64,000 nucleotides of DNA from Cololabis saira (taxonomy: Eukaryota; Chordata; Actinopteri; Beloniformes; Belonidae), in assembly GCF_033807715.1 (NCBI RefSeq), contig NC_084601.1:12995690-13059689 (forward strand). Reading direction: 5' to 3'. Position 1 is the first letter of the stretch, and each line of letters starts with the position of its first letter. A program made the position numbers and the translations under genes. The notes below the pieces were generated by a model. It worked only from the letters and a program-made list of their open reading frames with translations, was not told the origin of the DNA and did not search any database. Positions 58,729 through 64,000 of this stretch are shown in pieces.

Positions 58729-60522
58729 AAAGCTGCAAGCAGCGATGAACGGGCCCTCGCACTCACGTCCACCACCCCCCATAAGCATATCAGAAATGAC
58801 ACCACCCACGACTTCCTATGTCAAACCATTCAAAAGTTATAGCAGAAAAAAGGGACAACCAATCAGAAGAAGGGGCGGGGCTAATTCAGGCCAATGAAGG
58901 TCAAGGAGTCCACATAGAGTCTGATGACACCACCCACAACTCTCTATGTCAAACCATTCAAAAGTTATAGCGGGAAATAGGGACAACCAATCAGAAAAAG
59001 GGGCGGGGCAAATTTTCACCAATTATGGTAAAGGACTCAATACCGAGTCCCATGACACCACCCACGACTCTTTATGTCAAACCATTCAAAAGTTATGGCA
59101 GAGAATAGTATTCTAGGGGGCGCTGTTGAGCCGTTAGGCCACGCCCATTCATGCAAACCATGAAATATCAAATGTATCGCCAGGCCAGGCTTGCATGCAA
59201 AATTTGGTGACTATCAAATATGGACCAATCAGATGAAGGGGGGGCGCGCCTTTTGGCGTCTAGCGCCGCCACGGTAACACTTTTGAAAGAGAAAAGTAAT
59301 GCGCGTAGTCGCAAGATGAAGACGCACATTTTGACGTATAACACACCTGGGTGCACATTACGGTTCAGGCCGTATTATTTGCCGAAGGAATGGCATAAAT
59401 TGCGCCAAAATTACACAATTAATTCAAAATGGCCGACTTCCTGTTCGGTTTCGGCCATGGCTCCAAGAGACTTTTCTTTTAGTTGCGACATGATACAGGT
59501 GTGTAGCGATTTTCGAGCATGTACGTCAAAACGTATTGTGGGGCTTGAGGCACAAAGTTTTCCGGGGGGCGCTGTTGAGCCATTTTGCCACGCCCATTAA
59601 TGCAAACCATGAAATATCAAATTTATCGCCAGGCCTGGCTTGCATGCAAAATTTGGTGCCTTTTGGGGAACTATCAAATATGGACCAATCAGATGAAGGG
59701 GGGGGTGCGCTTGTTGGCGTCTAGCGCCGCCACGGTAACACTTTTGAAAGAGAAAAGTAAGGCGCGTAGTCGCAGGATAGAGACGCACATTTTGATGTAT
59801 AACACACCTGGGTGCACGTTACGGTTCGGGCCGTATTAATTCTCGAAGGAATGGCTCATATTGCTCCAAAATTACGCGATTAATTCAGAATGTTCAAAAT
59901 GGCCGACTTCCTGTTCGGTTTCGGCCATGGCGCCAAGAGACTTTTCTTTTAGTTGCGACATGATACAGGTGTGTACCGATTTTCGTTCATGTACGTCAAA
60001 CCGTATTATGGGGCTTGAGGCGCAAAGTTTTTTCTGTCTGAACCAACCAGATGAAGGGTGGGCGCGCTTTTTGGCGTCTAGCGTCGCCACGGTAACGCTT
60101 TTGAAAGAGAAAAGTAATGCGCGTAGTCGCAGGATGGAGACGCACATTTTGATGTATAACACACCTGGGTGCACGTTACGGTTCGGGCCGTATTAACTGC
60201 CGAAGGAATGGCATAAATTGCGCCAAAGTGACACGATTAATTCAAAATGGCCGACATCCTGTTCGGTTTCGGCCATGTCGCCAAGAGACTTTTCTTTAGG
60301 TTGTGTACTGATACAGGTGTGTACTGATTTTCGTGCATGTACGTCAAACCGTATTGTGGGGCTTGAGGCACAAAGTTTTCCGGGGGGCGCTATTGAGCCA
60401 TTTTGCCACGCCCATTAATGTAAACCATTAAATATCGAATTTTTCGCCAGGCCTGACTTGCATGCAAAATTTGGTGACTTTTTGGGCACGTTTAGGGGGG
60501 CAAAAAGGCCCTCCTTTCGTCA

Positions 60523-60555
<33 letters not shown>

Positions 60556-60608
60556 AAAATTCCTACAGATACAATAGGGCCTTCGCACTGAAGGTGCTCG
60601 GGCCCTAA
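58729..60608 (+). repeat. family A unit 3 (A3), complete
   Basis: The head starts directly after AATAATAATT. There are three CAAAAGTTAT modules (58826, 58956, 59083) and cores at 59259, 59720 and 60077 (spacings 461 and 357). A GAAA run (60525-60556) and the hairpin tail ending CTAA at 60608 follow. Confidence 0.75.
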
Positions 60609-60788
60609 TAATAAAAAAAATACAAATAATTCCTACAGATACAATAGGGCCTTCGCACTGAAGGTGCTCGGGCCCTAATAAAAATTCCTGCAAATACAAT
60701 AGGGCCTTCGCACTGCAAGTGCTCGGGCCCTAATAAAAATTCCTGCAAATACAATAGGGCCTTCGCACTGCAAGTGCTCGGGCCCTAA
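60609..60788 (+). repeat. three extra family A tails in tandem
   Basis: The tail (TTCCT(A/G)CA(G/A)ATACAATAGG then the GGGCCC hairpin and CTAA) repeats, with ends at 60678, 60733 and 60788. Steps are 70, 55 and 55 bp from the A3 end. The last two have GCAAGTGC in place of GAAGGTGC, so they form a subpair. Confidence 0.85.
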
Positions 60789-62330
60789 CTAGAAAATTTC
60801 TGGAAATTTTGATATGGGCATGCCCTACCGCCCATTCGTCCCCTCTCGCCGCTTTGGTTTAGGGCTGTAGTGGTTGTGTTCGGGGTGGTTCTATGTCAGT
60901 TTGAGGTGTTTTTACGCTTGTATTTCATTCATTCCTGTGCTCCCAATAGTTATTAATGGGGCGCGCTTTTTGGCATCTAGCGTTGCCACGGAAACGCTTT
61001 TGACTGAGAATAGTAATGCCCATCGAGGCAAGATGGAGACGCATCTAACGATGTAGGCCGTGCATGGGTGCATGTTCCGGTTCAGGCTACGTTAACGGAT
61101 AGGTTTTTTTTTTCACCATGGTACAAAACCCCATCCGAATGAATGGGGCCATTTGGCCTGGATTTTGACATAAAATTTCCTTAAATCCCAGCTTCATGAA
61201 ATTTGAGTATGTTGAAGTCCACTGCGTGCCGAGTCGGGAAACATTTGTACGATGTCTCTACGATAACCTGTTGCCTAGCAACAAGCGTCCAAAGTCAAAC
61301 GGAAATTTAAAAAAAACCTGAAAGGTAAATATTGCAAAAACTGTAATACTTGGCATAATGAGCTTGTACGTACCGTTAGGGACAATCGGGCCGAGTGTTT
61401 AAAAGTTTGAACGATGTCTCTACGACAAAGTTCGATCGAGCAATAAGCGTCTGAATTTTCGCCTTTTTTTTTGCTTTATGGCATCTAGCGTTGCCACGGT
61501 AACACTTTTGACTGAGAAAAGTAATGGCCATCGAGGCACGATGGAGACGCATCCAACGATGTATGCCATGCATGGGTGCACGTTCCGGTTCAGGCAGCAT
61601 TAACAGATTGTTTATTCACATGCTCCCCCATACAAATGCATTGGTTTTTGTTGCCATGGTAACAAGCCCCATAGGATAGAATGGGACAATTTGGCTTCAA
61701 TATCTCAAAAGATGTAAACGACAGCGTAATGAGCCCTCAGTATGTTGTAGTCCACATCAAACTGAGTATTTTAACGTTGAATCAAAGTCTCTGCGATACC
61801 GCGTTGCCGCGCAACAAGCATCCGAAGTTCCGTTAGCATCAAAATGAACAATGTGGAATATCTCAAAAACCGTAATAGCAAGCATGACGAGACTAAAATA
61901 TGTTGCAGTACAAAGCGTCCCGGGTTTGTCAATGTTGTAATGATGTCTGTACGATAAACCGTTGCCTAGCAACAAGCGTCCAAAATAAAATTGATTTTTT
62001 TTTTAAATTGAAAGTTAAATATCGCAAAAACCGTGATAAGTAGCATGATGAAGTTTTATGGTCCTTTAGTGACTATCGGGCCGAGTGTTTGAAAGTTTGA
62101 ACGATGTCTCTACGATAAAGTTCGGCCGAGCAATAAGCGTGGGAATTTTCGCCTTTTTTTTTGCTTTTTGGCAACTAGCGTTGCCACGGTAACCCCTATT
62201 ACGGAGAAAAGTAATGCCCATCGAATCACGATGGAGACGCATCCAACGATGTATGCCATGCATGGGTGCACGTTGCGGTTCGGGCCGTATTAATGGACGA
62301 AAAAAAGTGCGGAATAAGAATAATAATAAT
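60787..62330 (+). repeat. family B unit 1 (B1), 1544 bp
   Basis: It starts AACTAGAAAATTTCTGGAAA with a perfect 8-bp hairpin (AAAATTTC/GAAATTTT), then GGGCATGCCC. Core modules at 60976, 61494 and 62174 are related to those of family A (TAGCGTTGCCACGG, then GATGGAGACGCATC, then CATGGGTGCA). Between them are GTTGCCTAGCAACAAGCGTC blocks and AAATATCGCAAAAACCGT blocks. It ends GTGCGGAATAAGAATAATAA. Confidence 0.75.
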
Positions 62331-63873
62331 AACTAGAAAATTTCACGAAATTTTGACATGGGCATGCCCTACGGCCCATTCGACCCCTCCAGCTGCTTTG
62401 GTTTAGGGCTGTAGTGGTTGTGTTCGGGGTGGTTCTATGTCAGTTTGAGGTGTTTACAGTTGTATTGCATTCATTCCTGTGCTCCCAATAGTTATTAAAG
62501 GTGTGCGCTTTTTGGCGTCTAGCGCCCCCCACGGTGACACTTTTGACTGAAAAAAGTAATGCCCATCGAGGCAACATGGAGACGCATCTAACGATGTATG
62601 CCATGCATGGGTGCACGTTGCGGTTCAGGCTACATTAATGGATAGGTTTTTGTTTCACCGTGGTAAAAAAATCCCATCCGAATGAATGGGGCCATTTGGC
62701 ATGGATTTTGACATAAAATTTCCTTAAATCCCAGCTTCATGAAATTTGAATATGTTGACGGCCACAGCGTGCCGAGTCGGGGAACATTTGTACGATGTCT
62801 CTACGATAATCTGTCGCCTAGCAACAAGCGTCCAAAGTCAAATGGAAATTTAAAAAAAAAATGAAAGGTCAATATCGCAAAAATTTTAATAATTGGCATA
62901 ATGAGCTTGTACGGCCCGTTAGTGCCAATCGGGCCGAGTGTTTGAAAGTTTGAACGATGTCTCTACGATAAAGTTCGACCGAGCAATAAGCGTCTGAATT
63001 TTTGCCTTTTTTTTTGCTTTATGGCATCTAGCGTTGCCACGGTAACACTTTTGACTGAGAAAAGTAATGCCCATCGAGGCACGATGGAGACGCATCCAAC
63101 GATATATGCCATGCATGGGTGCACATTCCGGTTCGGGCAGCATTAACAGATTGTTTATTCACATGGTCCCCCATACAAATGCATTGGTTTTTGTTGCCAT
63201 GGGAACAAGCCCCATAGGATAGAATGGGACAATTTGGCTTTAATATCTCAAAAGCTGTAAACGACAGCGTAATGAGACCTCAGTATGTTGTAGTCCACAT
63301 CAACCTGAGTCTTTTAACGTTGGAACCAAGTCTCTGCGATACCGCGTTGCCGCGCAACAAGCATCCGAAGTTCCGTTAGCATCAAAATGAACAATGTGGA
63401 ATATCTCAAAAACCGTAATAGCAAGCATGACGAGACTAAAATATGTTGCAGTACAAAGCGTCCCGGGTTGGTCAATGTTGTAATGATGTCTGTACGATAA
63501 ACCGTTGCCTAGCAACAAGCGTCCAAATTAAAAGTGATTTTTTTTTTAAATTGAAAGTTAAATATCGCAAAAACCGTAATAACTAGAATGATGAAGTTGT
63601 ATGGTCCTTTAAAGACTATCGGGCCGAGTGTTTCAAAGTTTGAACGATGTCTCTACGATAAAGTTCGGCCGAGCAATAAGCGCGGGAATTTTCGCCTTTT
63701 TTTTTGCTTTTTAGCAACTAGCGTTGCCATGGTAACCCCTATTACTGAGAAAAGTAATGCCCATCGAATCACGATGGAGACGCATCCAACGATGTATGCC
63801 ATGCATGGGTGCACGTTGCGGTTCGGGCCGTATTAATGGACGAAAAAAAGTGCGGAATAATAAGAATAATAAT
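62331..63873 (+). repeat. family B unit 2 (B2), 1543 bp
   Basis: The second unit is collinear with B1, with cores at 62518 (altered: GCGCCCCCCACGG), 63027 and 63717. The two units look roughly 90 percent or more identical by eye. The junctions are AATAATAAT | AACTAG on both sides. Confidence 0.75.
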
Positions 63874-64000
63874 AACTAGAAAATTTCTGGAAATTTTGAT
63901 ATGGGCATGCCCTACCGCCCATTCGAGCCCTCTCGCTGCTCTGGTTTGGGGCTGCAGTGTTTGTGTTGGGGGCGGTTTTATGTCAGTTTGAGGTGTTTAC
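63874..64000 (+). repeat. family B unit 3 (B3), cut by the window edge
   Basis: It starts AACTAGAAAATTTCTGG as B1 does, and continues through the AGGGCTGTAG-like block (here GGGGCTGCAG) to the end of the window. The array therefore extends further. Confidence 0.8.

Noticed and set aside
55699..60418. Recurring frames of 60-126 residues (for example the KWPTSCSVSAMAPRDFS type)
   Set aside because: They recur because the units are repeats. Frames differ in start, stop and shifts between units, no domain is recognisable, and both strands show similar recurring frames.
55030..60608. Firm assignment of family A to Helitron
   Set aside because: The tail hairpin with CTAA fits, but the start is not TC, the hairpin is directly at the end, and no RepHel is present. 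Kept as a possibility only.
55030..64000. CRISPR-like regular repeats
   Set aside because: Eukaryotic context, repeat units of 1.5-1.8 kb with long cores, and no short spacers.

Overview
The window reads as a teleost fish (probably percomorph) nuclear locus. The only host coding sequence I can support is the first coding exon of a GABA-B receptor subunit 2 gene (gabbr2-like), with start at 720 and splice donor at 1029 on the plus strand. It encodes a signal peptide and the first strand-helix-strand of the Venus-flytrap ligand domain. No second exon is recognisable, so I read 1029-64000 as part of a very long first intron, as expected for this gene family. The fish assignment rests on the diversity and type of transposon (hAT, Tc1/mariner, TTAA-target and CR1/L2-type LINE fragments, tRNA-type SINEs) and on the long CA and GAAA microsatellites.

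Layout. 1-719: 5' leader with two short upstream ORFs. 720-1028: gabbr2 exon 1. 1-18 kb: intron with a SINE fragment, a microsatellite-bearing hAT MITE (two copies, 4.7 and 12.75 kb), a palindromic TA-target MITE (5.96 kb), a three-level nest of a hAT-like element, a palindromic MITE and a probable solo LTR (8.3-9.3 kb), and a full palindromic MITE (10.25 kb). 18-26.5 kb: a decayed LINE split by a hAT element, a 1.08 kb TTAA-target element with a GC-rich core, then a LINE whose reverse transcriptase is split by a 609 bp foldback element. 26.5-44 kb: Tc1 remnants, LINE tails, an RT fragment with YMDD, a 761 bp TTAA-target element, a second SINE and a 317 bp hairpin. 44-54.5 kb: CA/GT microsatellites, the third copy of the microsatellite-bearing MITE, a 1.6 kb element with promoter-like core, and a broken hAT transposase start.

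55.0 kb to the end is the most unusual stretch. Three units of about 1.8 kb (family A) are followed by four stacked copies of the family A tail and then by at least two complete units of 1544 and 1543 bp (family B). A and B look different overall, but each complete unit of either family holds exactly three copies of one shared core module, 15 in all, in fixed family-specific spacing (459/357 bp in A, about 515/685 bp in B). Family A is also dense in CCAAT, GC-box and YY1/ETS-like motifs. I could not assign this array to a named family with confidence.

Most long open frames in the window come from microsatellites or repeats and are not genes. Repeat family names come from remembered terminal motifs and target-site duplications read in the sequence; no database was searched.
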